Positions 1-8,658 are shown, counted from the stretch's first letter. The stretch is 64,000 bases of DNA from Prevotella sp. (GCA_017402445.1 JAFPME010000012.1:1-64000), one strand, 5' to 3'. Notes: generated from the sequence alone by a model not told the origin. Numbers and translations are program-made.

Positions 1-833
1 CCAGCCAGTGTAGCATGGTTCACCTCGATATTCACCTTGAAGTCCTTGTCCAGACCGTGTGCTTTCAGGAAACCGATCACGGTCTCTGTATCCACATCAT
101 ACTGGTGCTTGGAGGGCTCCATGGGCTTCGGCTCAATCAGGAACGTACCCTTGAATCCCTTGCTGCGGGCATAGTCACGAGCCATCGTCAACATCATAGC
201 CATATGCTCCTTCTCGCGCTTCTGGTCGGTGTTCAGCAGGCTCATGTAGCCCTCGCGTCCGCCCCAGAACACGTAGTTCTGACCGCCGAGCTTGATGGTG
301 GCATCGATGGCGTTCTTGATCTGAACGATGGCACGAGCCACGACGTCGAAATCGGGATTGGTGCTGGCGCCGTTGGCATAGCGCTTGTTACCGAACACGT
401 TGGCCGTACCCCAGAGCAGCTTGATGTTGGGGAACTGCTTCATCTTCTCCTGAGCATAGTCGGTGATAGCCTTCATGCGAGCCTCGTATTCAGCGATGGT
501 AGCGCCCTCTTCGACGAGGTCTACATCGTGGAAGCAGAAGTACTCGATGCCGAGTTTGTCCATGATTTCAAAACCAGCGTCCATCTTGTCCTTTGCACGC
601 TGCACGGCATCGTCTGCCTTATCCCACTCGTAGGAGCGGGTCTGTCCGCCAAACTGGTCAGCACTGGCACCACCCAGTGTGTGCCACCAAGCCATGGCGA
701 ACTTCAGCCATTCTTTCATTTTCTTGCCCATCACGACCTTCTCGGGGTCATAATAGTGGAAAGCCATTACGTTCTTACTTTCCTTTCCTTCGAAAGGAAT
801 CTTACCGGTAAACGGAAAATACTCTTTTGCCAT
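1..833 (-). CDS. xylA: Xylose isomerase, N-terminal part (cut by window edge)
   Basis: Converts D-xylose to D-xylulose in the cytoplasm, the entry step of the isomerase pathway. The reverse strand opens with [17 protein letters not shown] at the ATG ending at 833 and stays open for 277 codons to base 1; the family is usually about 440 residues, so roughly the last third lies outside. Visible signatures are FHDVD at 101-105 with the catalytic His102, WGGREGY at 190-196, and LIEPKPMEP at 232-240 carrying the metal-ligand Glu. It follows xylB by 81 bp on the same strand, so the two probably share a transcript. No strong -7 box is seen in the gap. Confidence 0.96.
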   Translation of the reverse strand, partial: MAKEYFPFTGKIPFEGKESKNVMAFHYYDPEKVVMGKKMKEWLKFAMAWWHTLGGASADQFGGQTRSYEWDKADDAVQRAKDKMDAGFEIMDKLGIEYFCFHDVDLVEEGATIAEYEARMKAITDYAQEKMKQFPNIKLLWGTANVFGNKRYANGASTNPDFDVVARAIVQIKNAIDATIKLGGQNYVFWGGREGYMSLLNTDQKREKEHMAMMLTMARDYARSKGFKGTFLIEPKPMEPSKHQYDVDTETVIGFLKAHGLDKDFKVNIEVNHATLA

Positions 834-914
834 AGTTGTTCTAAGTTATAATAAGAAAAAAATAAACGATTTCTGTTGTTTTCGATTTGTCGGGAATCCC
901 GTCGGGATAGCTGC

Positions 915-2402
915 TTACATCTTCGAGAGCTGCTCCTTCCAGGCGGCGTAGGCGCAACGGTAAGCCTCGCGGTTCTTCTCGTCGGGCTCGATGACGGCCA
1001 GTTTCTTCAGCGTGGCGAAGGCTTCGTTGTTGTCCTTATAGCGTCCGCAGCCCATGCCGGCGCCCTTGGCGGCTCCCACGCTGCCGTCGGTCTCGTAGAG
1101 CTCGATGGTAGCGCCCGACACACCAGCGAGCGTGTCGCGGAAGAGCGGGCTGAGGAACATGTTTGCCTTTCCGGCGTGAATCTTGTTCAGCTCCATGCCC
1201 ATCTGCTGCATGATTTCCATGCCGTAGCAGAACGAGAAGACGATGCCCTCCTGAGCGGCGCGTACGACGTGCGCCTTGTTGTGCTTGTTGAAATTCAGGC
1301 CGTTGACGGAGCAACCCACCTCCCTGTTCTCGAGCACGCGCTCGGCACCGTTACCGAACGGTATGACAGTGACGCCCTCGCTGCCGATGGGCACTGTAGC
1401 TGCCAGGTCGTTCATGTCGGCGTAGGAAATGTCGGGCGTAATGTTGCGGTGCACCCATGCGTTGAGGATACCCGTACCGTTGATGCAGAGCAGCACGCCG
1501 AGACGCGTCTGGTCGGCCTGATGGTTCACGTGGGCAAAGGTGTTCACGCGCGACTTCGGATCGTAGTTCACATCGCCCAGGACGCCGTAGACCACGCCCG
1601 ACGTTCCTGCCGTCGACGCAATTTCTCCGGGGTTGAACACGTTGAGCGACAGCGCGTTGTTGGGCTGGTCGCCACCGCGATAAGAGATGGGCGTGCCCTC
1701 TTTCAGACCGAGTTCCTCGGCAGCAGCGCGGCTGACCGTGCTCTGCACACTGAATGTCGGCACGATGTCGGCGATGACGCTCTCGGGGAATCCGTAGTAG
1801 TCGAGCAGGAACTTGGCCGGACGGTTCTCCTTGAAGTCCCAAAGCATGCCCTCGGAGAGTCCGCTGACCGTGGTGTTCACCACTCCGCTCAGGCGCATGG
1901 CCAGATAGTCGCCGGGCAGCATGATTTTGTCAATCTTCTCGAACAGCTCGGGTTCGTTCTCTTTCACCCACGCCAGTTTGGAGGCGGTGAAGTTGCCAGG
2001 CGAGTTGAGCAGATGGCCCAGGCACTGGTCTGCACCCAGTTCGCTGAAGGCTTTCTCACCGTAGGGCACGGCGCGCGAGTCGCACCAGATGATGCTCGGG
2101 CGGAGCACCTGCTGGTTCTTGTCCACGCAGACGAGGCCGTGCATCTGGTAAGAAATGCCGATAGCCTCAATGTCGTCGCCCTTGGCTCCGGTGTCTGCCA
2201 TGATTTTCCGAAGCGACAGCTTCGCATATTCCCACCACGAGTTGGGGTCTTGTTCTGCCCATCCGGCCTTTACAGCCATGATGGGAGCCTCTTTTTCAGG
2301 GAAAAAAGCAGAGGCAGCACACTGTCCGCTCTCCACGTCGACCAACGATGCCTTGACAGACGAGCTGCCCACATCGAATCCTAATAAATATCTGTTTGCC
2401 AT
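915..2402 (-). CDS. xylB: Xylulokinase
   Basis: FGGY-family sugar kinase that phosphorylates D-xylulose with ATP to xylulose 5-phosphate, feeding the pentose phosphate pathway. The 495-residue product has the usual family length. It begins MANRYLLGFDVGSSSVKASL with the N-terminal phosphate-binding loop at residues 10-17. YQMHGLVCVD and IIWCDSRA are typical xylulokinase substrate-site segments, YRGGDQPNNA (around 240) carries the candidate catalytic Asp, and the C-terminal ATP-binding glycine stretch is GSVGAAKGAGMG. It lies upstream of xylA in the same direction. The ATG at 2400-2402 directly precedes the conserved start of the fold, so the start is secure. The 780-bp region upstream contains repeat element copy A. 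Confidence 0.96.
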   Translation of the reverse strand: MANRYLLGFDVGSSSVKASLVDVESGQCAASAFFPEKEAPIMAVKAGWAEQDPNSWWEYAKLSLRKIMADTGAKGDDIEAIGISYQMHGLVCVDKNQQVLRPSIIWCDSRAVPYGEKAFSELGADQCLGHLLNSPGNFTASKLAWVKENEPELFEKIDKIMLPGDYLAMRLSGVVNTTVSGLSEGMLWDFKENRPAKFLLDYYGFPESVIADIVPTFSVQSTVSRAAAEELGLKEGTPISYRGGDQPNNALSLNVFNPGEIASTAGTSGVVYGVLGDVNYDPKSRVNTFAHVNHQADQTRLGVLLCINGTGILNAWVHRNITPDISYADMNDLAATVPIGSEGVTVIPFGNGAERVLENREVGCSVNGLNFNKHNKAHVVRAAQEGIVFSFCYGMEIMQQMGMELNKIHAGKANMFLSPLFRDTLAGVSGATIELYETDGSVGAAKGAGMGCGRYKDNNEAFATLKKLAVIEPDEKNREAYRCAYAAWKEQLSKM

Positions 2403-2490
2403 AAAATAAGTTGATAATAATTACCCTTTCTATTTATATATTACGTTTGAAGCGGAAAAATCCCCCCATTTTTTTTCAAAAAAAATTTCA

Positions 2491-2799
2491 TCAAGCCCCA
2501 ATTAAACAATCAAAGCTCTCGGATGAACACGGGAAACGACGCGGTTGGATTGCTTTTTTGTGGAACCGACGTAACAAAGAAAGTTGAGGACGGAGAACGG
2601 AGATTGTAAATATTTTTACTAAAAAAGCAGGTTCACAAAATTTTTTCATTCTACGCAGACGGAAGCGGTTGTTTTGGTAAAAGAATCGAACAAAACCTGA
2701 AGATTTTTCTTTCTGTTTTTCAAAACGGCTCGTTTTACATCGCAAAACGGCCCATTCTGCTCGCCGAAATGAATCATTCTGCGCGACAAAATGCGCCAT
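2491..2799 (-). other. Open frame containing the element-linked conserved 43 codons (copy A)
   Basis: Within element A the reverse strand is open and contains a 43-codon stretch (2596-2724) with the core SSGFVRFFYQNNRFRLRRMK and ending FTISV. The same stretch, without indels, is open in copies B and C. In this copy the array-derived start ATG is changed to ACG, but the frame continues upstream to an ATG at 2799. Whether it is translated is unknown. Confidence 0.35.
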
Positions 2800-2985
2800 T
2801 TTGAAGTGTAAAATGACTCATTCTGAAAGCCGAAAGAATGTAAAGAAAATACAAGTCGTTCGTTTCCAGCATTTTAAAAAGTTCTCACCATTCGCGCATA
2901 CGCGTCCACGAGATTTTTATTTTGGAAAACCCGCCGTAGTTTTGTGAAAATATGTTATTTTGTAAACGATATTCAGCGCTTACCC
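2565..2985 (+). repeat. Dispersed element copy A
   Basis: First of three copies of an element of about 400-440 bp (others at 20105-20500 inverted and 33135-33552). Matching landmarks in order are GAACYGACGTAAC, AGATTGTAAAT, TTCATTCTAC, AAAAGAATCGRACAAAAC, a five-unit 22-bp array, AATGTAAAGAAAATACAAGT, TTTTTATTTTGG and ATTCAGCG. Ends are approximate, placed where visible similarity between copies A and C stops. It sits between the hydrolase terminator and the xylB start. The rest of this intergenic region (2403-2564 and 2986-3107) shows nothing I recognise. Confidence 0.85.
2722..2831 (+). repeat. 22-bp x5 palindromic-core array (copy A)
   Basis: Five contiguous 22-bp units begin at 2722, 2744, 2766, 2788 and 2810. 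Their cores are AAAACGGCTCGTTTT, AAAACGGCCCATTCT, GAAATGAATCATTCT, AAAATGCGCCATTTT and AAAATGACTCATTCT, each followed by about 7 variable bases. The first unit keeps dyad symmetry although both arms have changed (ACG with CGT in place of ATG with CAT). Confidence 0.88.
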
Positions 2986-3107
2986 GATTAAAAAACACTG
3001 AGGGGGAAAGCCGAGGTTTCACGCCACTGTCTTATTTCCGAACAGGCGTAGACAAGCGGCAGGAGCCATCCTACGAAGGCGCATTCGCCGTATTGCAGCC
3101 ATCGAAT

Positions 3108-3140
3108 CAAAAAAAACGTGAGTTCGATTGAACCCACGTT
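3108..3140 (-). terminator. Rho-independent terminator of the secreted hydrolase operon
   Basis: Read on the minus strand, AACGTGGGTTC pairs with GAACTCACGTT around a short loop and is followed by a run of T. It lies about 45 bp past the hydrolase stop codon. Confidence 0.8.
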
Positions 3141-3183
3141 ATTCTTATCCGGCAAAGCCGTTACGGTATCGGGAAAGCCCGAA

Positions 3184-4890
3184 TCAATTCCATCCCCACA
3201 GGTCGTATTTGACGTCAATGCCGCCAAGCAGGAGCCAGTTGGCCAGCGTCTGCTCATACAGGCGCAGCAGATAGACCGGAGCCTCGATGTTCTCGCTCAA
3301 GTCAGCGACGTCTTGAGCCTCTGCCGACGGGGAAGACGTCAGGTAGTCGATGGCTTCCTTGACGTCCAAGATGGAGATGCCGGCATCGTCCAGCATCTCG
3401 TAGGCGTCCTCCAGCGTCAGGTCAACCTTGGCCAGGACATCGGAGAGCTTTCCTAAAATCTCGAAAAAGCTTGCCCGGCGCGGATTGCTCAGCTGGCTGA
3501 CGCTGCCATCGGGGTCGATACTGCCGTCGGCAAGGCCCTCAGCCAGCTCCTCATTGAAGCTGCTCGACGAGCTCAGCGTCCGCACCAGACTGCGCAGGTC
3601 GATGCCCAGGCCCTCGATTGTCTTGATGAACTTCATCAGGTTCATGTCGTGTACCAAGTCGTGGAAGTAGCGGTTCTGCTCGCCTTCGTAGTAGACCACC
3701 GGCCAATACTGAATGGCAGCCATTGTCTGCACAAACCAGACGGCAGCCGAAATCTGGTGATTCAGCTTGAACACCAATGTGTTCGTCTGCAACTGCGACT
3801 TGCCCGGCACGAGACTGGGCTTGAAACCGTTTTTCTTCATCCATGTAATCATGGCGCGGCTGCTCTGTATGGGCACGTAGTTGTCGTGACGGCTGTGCTC
3901 GATGAAGTAGTTCTGCGTAATGTCCGGTTCCCAGCCGTTGGTGATCTTGATTTCGGCCAGCTTGGCGGTCAGGGCCTTTGCCTCGTCGCTTTTAAGATCG
4001 AGGTAGGCAGGCTGTATGAACTGGTGAAGCGAGTCCACCGAGTAGTCAATGCCTTTGCTCAGCACCGACTTGTCTTTCTTCACGATATACTCCGCAATGT
4101 TGCTGGCCAGCGGTTCCTTGAACAGGTCGCTGTACTTGATACCCAGCTTGCAGTTCTCGTTCACAGAGACGATGAAGCCGACCACGTCTTTCCACGAACC
4201 GCACTTGTCCAGCTTCACGAACTCGCTGTAGGCCTTCTCGCAGTCCAGCATACCGCCCCCCGAGAAGGTCTTGTCGAAGGTGATGCCCTTGTCCTTGTAC
4301 TCCTGGTCGCGCAGCTTGGCAACGTACATCGACTCGGTGCCGCCCTGCGAGTAGCCGATGTTGAACTGGTACTTACCCAACGGGATATTCTTGTCGGTCA
4401 GCATCTTGCGGGCTGCTACCAGTCCGTCGAGCGAATTGCGGGCATTCGTATCGCCGGTGAGGTACACCACCTTGCGGTCGATAGACGAGCCGTAGCCCAC
4501 ATAGTCGCACGACACGATGATATAGTTCGGTTTCAGCGGATTGGCCAGCAAGCCCGACTGCACCTCAAGTTCGCCCTGCGAGGGGGCCTGCGAGGGGGAT
4601 CCGATGGTGAAATGGTTGTAGAGGATGATGCCGTCGCAGGGCACGCTGCCGTCTACCACGTCGGATGGCACCATGATGATTCCGCTGACGGTGGCATCGT
4701 TGCCATCGCCGTCCTTTGACGGATAATCATATATAATATAATGTACGTCGCGCGAACCCAGTGAAATGCCTTCTATCTTTGCCTTCACCGTCGTGTCGCA
4801 CTCGTGCAAAATCCTATACGTCGTTTCCTGTGAGCTGGCTGCCAGCACCGAAGCTGCTGTTACCAGCATGGTGAACACATATCTTTTCAT
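3184..4890 (-). CDS. Secreted alpha/beta hydrolase (secretory lipase/esterase-like)
   Basis: Predicted exported hydrolase of 568 residues with a signal peptide at the start (MKRYVFTMLVTAASVLAASS). The alpha/beta-hydrolase fold is suggested by the strand-loop CDYVGYG and the nucleophile elbow GYSQGG, whose Ser is the likely catalytic residue. A candidate acid/His region is FIEHSRHDNYVP (around 330), where HSRHD plus VP resembles the usual substrate-pocket Asp-x-xVP arrangement. Residues after about 400 carry a long acidic helical extension with a Ser run. The substrate cannot be told; ester or lipid hydrolysis is inferred. It is 23 bp downstream of the nuclease-like gene in one operon and is followed by a terminator. 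Confidence 0.75.
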   Translation of the reverse strand: MKRYVFTMLVTAASVLAASSQETTYRILHECDTTVKAKIEGISLGSRDVHYIIYDYPSKDGDGNDATVSGIIMVPSDVVDGSVPCDGIILYNHFTIGSPSQAPSQGELEVQSGLLANPLKPNYIIVSCDYVGYGSSIDRKVVYLTGDTNARNSLDGLVAARKMLTDKNIPLGKYQFNIGYSQGGTESMYVAKLRDQEYKDKGITFDKTFSGGGMLDCEKAYSEFVKLDKCGSWKDVVGFIVSVNENCKLGIKYSDLFKEPLASNIAEYIVKKDKSVLSKGIDYSVDSLHQFIQPAYLDLKSDEAKALTAKLAEIKITNGWEPDITQNYFIEHSRHDNYVPIQSSRAMITWMKKNGFKPSLVPGKSQLQTNTLVFKLNHQISAAVWFVQTMAAIQYWPVVYYEGEQNRYFHDLVHDMNLMKFIKTIEGLGIDLRSLVRTLSSSSSFNEELAEGLADGSIDPDGSVSQLSNPRRASFFEILGKLSDVLAKVDLTLEDAYEMLDDAGISILDVKEAIDYLTSSPSAEAQDVADLSENIEAPVYLLRLYEQTLANWLLLGGIDVKYDLWGWN

Positions 4891-4913
4891 CTGTTTATCC
4901 TTCCGTTATGTGG

Positions 4914-6071
4914 TTAGTACTTTACTGTGCGCTTGCGAACGTCCTTGCCCTTGCGCTCTATATACAGACCGCTGTTGGCTGGCTGACTGATGCGCTGGCC
5001 GCTCAGGTTGTAATACTCGGCCGGAGCATTGTCTGTCTCCGACACTGCCTCGACGCCCGTGTTGTCCCTGGTGTCGGTCACCTCAAAGAGAGCAGACACA
5101 GGATAGTGGTCGCCCAGGGGTTTCCCGTTGTGCAGATAGCCCTCTATGTCGCGAAGGTAAGAGACGGCCTTCACCTTCACGGCAGCAGAAGTAGGATTGA
5201 TGTAGAAAATCTTGTCGAGCGACTCGCCGCCATGCTCCTCTTCCTTGTCATCGCGTGACCGGTTGTCCTCCTGATATTCAGGGAACCGGCCTTCGTTCTT
5301 CAGCTCTACCCACACGTCGCTGACCGTAGCCTTGCCCGAATCGTTGATGAAGTCAACGAAGTTCTCCTTCAGTTTGTCGCGGAAGTAGAAGCTGTTGAAG
5401 TCGCCCAGGACCACGACCGGGCGCTCGTCGAGGTTGCTCATAATGTCGTCGCGCAGCTGCTTCAGCTGGTTCACGCGGGCTGCACGGTCAGCGCCGGCCT
5501 TGCCTTCCTCCGTGTCCAGTTCGTCTTCGGCATCCATGTGCAGGTTGTAAACCACGAGCTGTGTGCCCGAATTCAATGTCACTTCATAGCGGCGGAAGCC
5601 CTTGGTGGCCAGCAGGTCGTTGCTGTGGCTGAACTTTCCAAAGCCGTCGGCCCAGGCGGTGCGCGCTCCGTCCGTCACATTCAGGCCCTTTTTCCAGCAT
5701 CCCATCAGACCATCACACTCGAAACGTTCGTTCTGCAGGTGCAGGAAGTCAATCTTGTGGCCATCAATGCCCACGTCGCCGCTCCACGCGTCAAGCTGGT
5801 ATTCGTCTTCCAGCATCGCCGTCAGCTCCTCGTGGTAGTTGAAGTCCTCCTGCATGAACACCATGTCGAAGCTCTTCTTCATTAAATACTTGCCAATGCG
5901 CACCGTGCCTGCACTGCCAGGCCCATCGGCATTGACGTTCACTACAAGTACTTTCTGAGGCAGACCGTCGATGTTCAGCGTGGCTATGCTGAACCGTTCT
6001 GCCTGTTGAGACTGTGCCCCGGCAATGAGGCTGAAGCACAGGGCTGTTGCTGCAAATACTTTTCTCATCAA
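4914..6071 (-). CDS. Secreted endonuclease/exonuclease/phosphatase-family protein
   Basis: DNase I-like metal-dependent phosphodiesterase fold, 385 residues, with a signal peptide ending near AGAQSQ. Family motifs visible are ATLNIDGLP near the N-terminus, FMQEDF (Glu metal ligand), YNLHMDAE, VLGDFNS (Asp/Asn of the active site) and GDHYPVSALFEV (catalytic Asp-His). Sphingomyelinase-like phosphodiesterase or nuclease activity is inferred only from the fold. The last ~35 residues (YYNLSGQRISQPANSGLYI and a basic tail) match the C-terminal sorting/anchor style of Prevotella exported proteins, so secretion through T9SS or a related route is likely. First gene of a two-gene operon with the hydrolase. 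Confidence 0.82.
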   Translation of the reverse strand: MMRKVFAATALCFSLIAGAQSQQAERFSIATLNIDGLPQKVLVVNVNADGPGSAGTVRIGKYLMKKSFDMVFMQEDFNYHEELTAMLEDEYQLDAWSGDVGIDGHKIDFLHLQNERFECDGLMGCWKKGLNVTDGARTAWADGFGKFSHSNDLLATKGFRRYEVTLNSGTQLVVYNLHMDAEDELDTEEGKAGADRAARVNQLKQLRDDIMSNLDERPVVVLGDFNSFYFRDKLKENFVDFINDSGKATVSDVWVELKNEGRFPEYQEDNRSRDDKEEEHGGESLDKIFYINPTSAAVKVKAVSYLRDIEGYLHNGKPLGDHYPVSALFEVTDTRDNTGVEAVSETDNAPAEYYNLSGQRISQPANSGLYIERKGKDVRKRTVKY

Positions 6072-6119
6072 GCGTCTGTTATTATTATTGTTCCACGTTG
6101 TTCACCTCTTACGTCTTAC

Positions 6120-6140
6120 CCGATACAGAATCTGTATCGG
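6120..6140. promoter_or_regulatory. Perfect dyad in the leader of the nuclease-hydrolase operon
   Basis: CCGATACAGA and TCTGTATCGG form 10-bp arms around one central base, 49 bp upstream of the ATG at 6071 and downstream of the -7 box. It could be an operator or an RNA hairpin; no T-run follows, so a simple terminator is unlikely. Confidence 0.6.
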
Positions 6141-6180
6141 TCTTGTCTATAATTGAATAATATCCAATTAAACCACGCTG

Positions 6181-6188
6181 CAAAAATA
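6181..6188 (-). promoter_or_regulatory. -7 box of the nuclease-hydrolase operon
   Basis: TATTTTTG on the minus strand fits the Bacteroidetes TAnnTTTG consensus and leaves a leader of about 100 nt containing the dyad. Confidence 0.5.
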
Positions 6189-6289
6189 CAAAAAAAACTG
6201 AAACTCCTATTCAAATAATGTAAGAAAAGCGTCCATGTTTTTATGATAATTATTCAGAAGAATGAAACGATTGTTGCTATTATTGCAAA

Positions 6290-6327
6290 AAAAGGGAGCG
6301 CTTCACACGACGAAACGCTCCCTTTTT
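6290..6327 (-). terminator. Terminator of the BASS transporter gene
   Basis: GGGAGCG and CGCTCCC arms are flanked by A-run and T-run, about 45 bp past the stop codon on the minus strand; usable in either direction. The rest of 6141-6372 shows no gene. Confidence 0.85.
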
Positions 6328-6372
6328 CTATTGTACCATTTCAATGATACTGTTTTTCTTTTATAACCCCCC

Positions 6373-7329
6373 TTAGCTATCAGCGAGGTCGGGCTGCCGT
6401 TCATCCTCAGTATGCTTAGCATACAGACGTGCCACGACGGCTCCACTGATGTTATGCCACACGCTGAATACGGCACCGGGAATCGTGGCGGCGGGATAGG
6501 CGGCGAAATGGAGAGTAGCGAGACTGGAAGCAAGACCTGAGTTCTGCATTCCCACTTCGATGCTGATGGCCTTGCGTTTGGCTGCATCCAGATGAAGCAT
6601 GCGGCCTATCATATAGCCAACAGAGAGTCCGCAAAGGTTGTGGAGCATCACAACGAGAATGATGATGAGTCCGCCCGCAAGCAGTTTAGAGGCATTGGCA
6701 GCAATGACGATGAGCACGATGGCACAGATGGCAAGCGTCGACACGGCGGGCAGATAGACAGTGGCCCGCTCTGTGAGCTTCGGAAAGAGCCACTTGGCGA
6801 CCAAACCAGCCACGATGGGCAGAATGACCACCCAAAAGATGCTCAGCAGCATGCCGACCACCTCAACATCCACCGTCTGACCCACCAACAGCCAAACCAA
6901 AAACGGAGTGACGAAAGGCGCAAGCACGGTCGAGACGGCCGTCATGCCGACACTCAGTGCGAGGTCGCCTTTTGCCAGATAGGTGATGACATTTGAGGCT
7001 GTGCCGCCGGGACAGCAGCCCACGAGAATCACCCCGACAGTCAACGCCTCGTCGAGTGCGAACAGGCGGCTGAGCACCCAGGCCAGCATAGGCATGACTG
7101 TGTACTGCGCCAGGAAACCGATGACGATGTCACGAGGACGGCTAAAGACGATACGGAAATCGTCGATGCGCAGCGCCATACCCATTCCGAACATCACCAG
7201 GCCGAGCAGTGGATTGATAACAGAGGGCTTGATACCGCTAAATGTACTGGGTGTCAACAAGGCCAACACCGCCGACAGCAGCACCAGCACTCCCATATAG
7301 TCAGAAATCAGTTTGCATACTCTTTTCAT
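6373..7329 (-). CDS. Bile acid:sodium symporter (BASS/SBF) family transporter
   Basis: Inner-membrane secondary transporter with about nine or ten hydrophobic segments. Family marks are NPLLGLVMFGMGMALR near the N-terminus, GVILVGCCPGGTASNVITYL (the conserved substrate/Na+ site) and the late EVGMQNSGLASSLA motif. Members move organic anions such as bile acids, pantoate or keto acids with Na+; the substrate here is unknown. I chose the ATG at 7327-7329 (MKRVCKLISDYMG), nine codons inside the longest frame, because it begins directly at the first membrane segment. The product is 318 residues, normal for the family. It appears monocistronic with its own terminator. The 300 bp upstream (7330-7631) holds nothing I recognise. 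Confidence 0.88.
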   Translation of the reverse strand: MKRVCKLISDYMGVLVLLSAVLALLTPSTFSGIKPSVINPLLGLVMFGMGMALRIDDFRIVFSRPRDIVIGFLAQYTVMPMLAWVLSRLFALDEALTVGVILVGCCPGGTASNVITYLAKGDLALSVGMTAVSTVLAPFVTPFLVWLLVGQTVDVEVVGMLLSIFWVVILPIVAGLVAKWLFPKLTERATVYLPAVSTLAICAIVLIVIAANASKLLAGGLIIILVVMLHNLCGLSVGYMIGRMLHLDAAKRKAISIEVGMQNSGLASSLATLHFAAYPAATIPGAVFSVWHNISGAVVARLYAKHTEDERQPDLADS

Positions 7330-7631
7330 TGTTCTTATATATTGATAGTGAAACACTACGATTGTCGCCTTTATGCTGCAGAATCACTTTAAAAACGCGA
7401 TATACGAGCCAGCTGAATAAAGATATTCATTTTACTTTAGAGGAAAGATAATAATAGAATAAAGTGGGTTTGACGAAATAAATCAGACTGAATTTTACTG
7501 ATAAGCGAAATCGGCATATTCTCGTGTGGACTTTGATGTGTGACACGGAATATAAAAAGAGTGCCGTCGCCGGGGATCAGGAAATGCTGCCGCTGGCTAC
7601 AAGCGGTGGTGACAGTCGTGAAGAGAAACGG

Positions 7632-7964
7632 TCAGAACAGCGACAGCGAGAGGTCTACCGACGGCTTGGGCGGCTCCTCTTCGTGTGGTTCTTCGTCGCT
7701 GAACTGTAGCATCAGTTGCTGCGACTCTGCCGAGCGCGGGTTGAGACGATAGACACCACGCCGCCCGACATTCTCAACCAGCGAGTCGGACGAACGCGAA
7801 TGTTTGAGCAGAAAGCTTTGGACGTAACGATGAACCTCTTCGAAATCAACGGTTTCGAAGAGTGTATTGGACGCATTGAAGACGTGGCGCGACAATTTCT
7901 GCACGCTCAATCCGTCAGAACCAGCCTCCGTCAAGATGCGGAGTATCTTGTCATCGTAAATCAC
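7632..7964 (-). CDS. Small conserved hypothetical, possible winged-helix protein
   Basis: A 110-residue soluble protein I cannot name. Residues 5-70 alternate short helices and end in GRRGVYRLN, which resembles the wing and third strand of a winged-helix domain (KILRILTEAGSDGLSVQKLS reads like the first two helices). The C-terminus is acidic and proline-rich (DEEPHEEEPPKPS). It lacks a signal peptide or membrane segment. DNA binding is only an inference from this pattern. It lies between two other minus-strand genes but is separated from both by more than 150 bp. Confidence 0.6.
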   Translation of the reverse strand: MIYDDKILRILTEAGSDGLSVQKLSRHVFNASNTLFETVDFEEVHRYVQSFLLKHSRSSDSLVENVGRRGVYRLNPRSAESQQLMLQFSDEEPHEEEPPKPSVDLSLSLF

Positions 7965-8071
7965 AGTCGGCTGTTACGTGAAAGAAAAAGGATTCTGCCT
8001 GTGCAACAAACGGCAGGCTGTCCCTTCAACAGAAAGCGTCCCACGAGGGCCTGCGGTAGGCAAAGAAACAG

Positions 8072-8103
8072 AAAAAGGGCCTACATGACAGCATGCAGCC
8101 CTT
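8072..8103 (-). terminator. Terminator of the winged-helix gene at 8125
   Basis: On the minus strand AAGGGC pairs with GCCCTT, with an inner GCATG/CATG pairing, followed by TTTTT; it starts about 20 bp beyond the stop. Confidence 0.7.
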
Positions 8104-8124
8104 CCTCGTCTTTCCTATTAAAGA

Positions 8125-8421
8125 TTAAGCCAATACAATCTTACCTTCGGCATCTTTGATCTTGCCCTCTTTGAGCAACCAGCCAGCACCGAGAACAACC
8201 TCTTCATTGGTGATTTTTGCAGCCTTGGCAATCTCTGCTACAGTCATAGCCTTGTCTGTTGCTGCGAGAGCATTGTAAACGTCGCCAGCCTTGAAACCTG
8301 CATTTTCTGCGTTGATTACGAGCGCTACCTTCTTGGCGGGTGTCTTCTTAACAGTTTCTTTCTTTTCAGCAGCAGCCTTCTTCTCTGTAGCGGCTGCCTT
8401 CGTTGCTTTCTTTTCTGCCAT
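8125..8421 (-). CDS. Winged helix-turn-helix protein with Lys/Ala-rich N-terminus (DUF2582-like)
   Basis: A 98-residue protein. Residues 1-32 are a basic Ala/Lys-rich tail (MAEKKATKAAATEKKAAAEK), and residues 33-98 form a small winged-helix domain containing TVAEIAKAAKITNEEVVLGA and LLKEGKIKDAEGKIVL. This architecture is common in Bacteroidetes and is thought to bind DNA. I placed the start at the ATG at 8419-8421 rather than 63 bp upstream, because a -7 box lies 60-70 bp upstream and the upstream codons would fall in the leader. Abundant nucleoid-associated use of the basic tail is possible but not shown. Confidence 0.82.
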   Translation of the reverse strand: MAEKKATKAAATEKKAAAEKKETVKKTPAKKVALVINAENAGFKAGDVYNALAATDKAMTVAEIAKAAKITNEEVVLGAGWLLKEGKIKDAEGKIVLA

Positions 8422-8481
8422 TTTTTTAATGAGTTTTAATCCTGATTGAACCTTTTCAACCTTAACATTTGTTTTCTGTTG

Positions 8482-8489
8482 CAAAAGTA
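8482..8489 (-). promoter_or_regulatory. -7 box of the winged-helix gene
   Basis: TACTTTTG on the minus strand, 61 bp before the chosen ATG; it supports the shorter start. Confidence 0.55.
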
Positions 8490-8658
8490 AAAAGATTGTT
8501 CGAATTTGTTACTGTTGTTTTGTCTGAAAATCAGCAAATTAGATTATTTCTTGACCTAAATCAAAACATTTTCACATCGTAACTTGCAATTTTGCGAAAT
8601 TAACAGTTCGCATGCTTACTTTCGCATGCGTAAGAGTCAGATTTTCAATAAAAATGAT

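Noticed and set aside
876..2384. Open frame of 502 codons on the plus strand
   Set aside because: Antisense shadow of xylB with no recognisable domains.
2722..2831. Possible CRISPR-like or iteron array
   Set aside because: Units are contiguous, degenerate and 22 bp long with no spacers of CRISPR size and no cas genes; no replication initiator gene is nearby, so an iteron origin is unsupported.
7524..7752. Overlapping short plus-strand frames
   Set aside because: They overlap the end of the better-supported minus-strand gene at 7632-7964 and resemble nothing.
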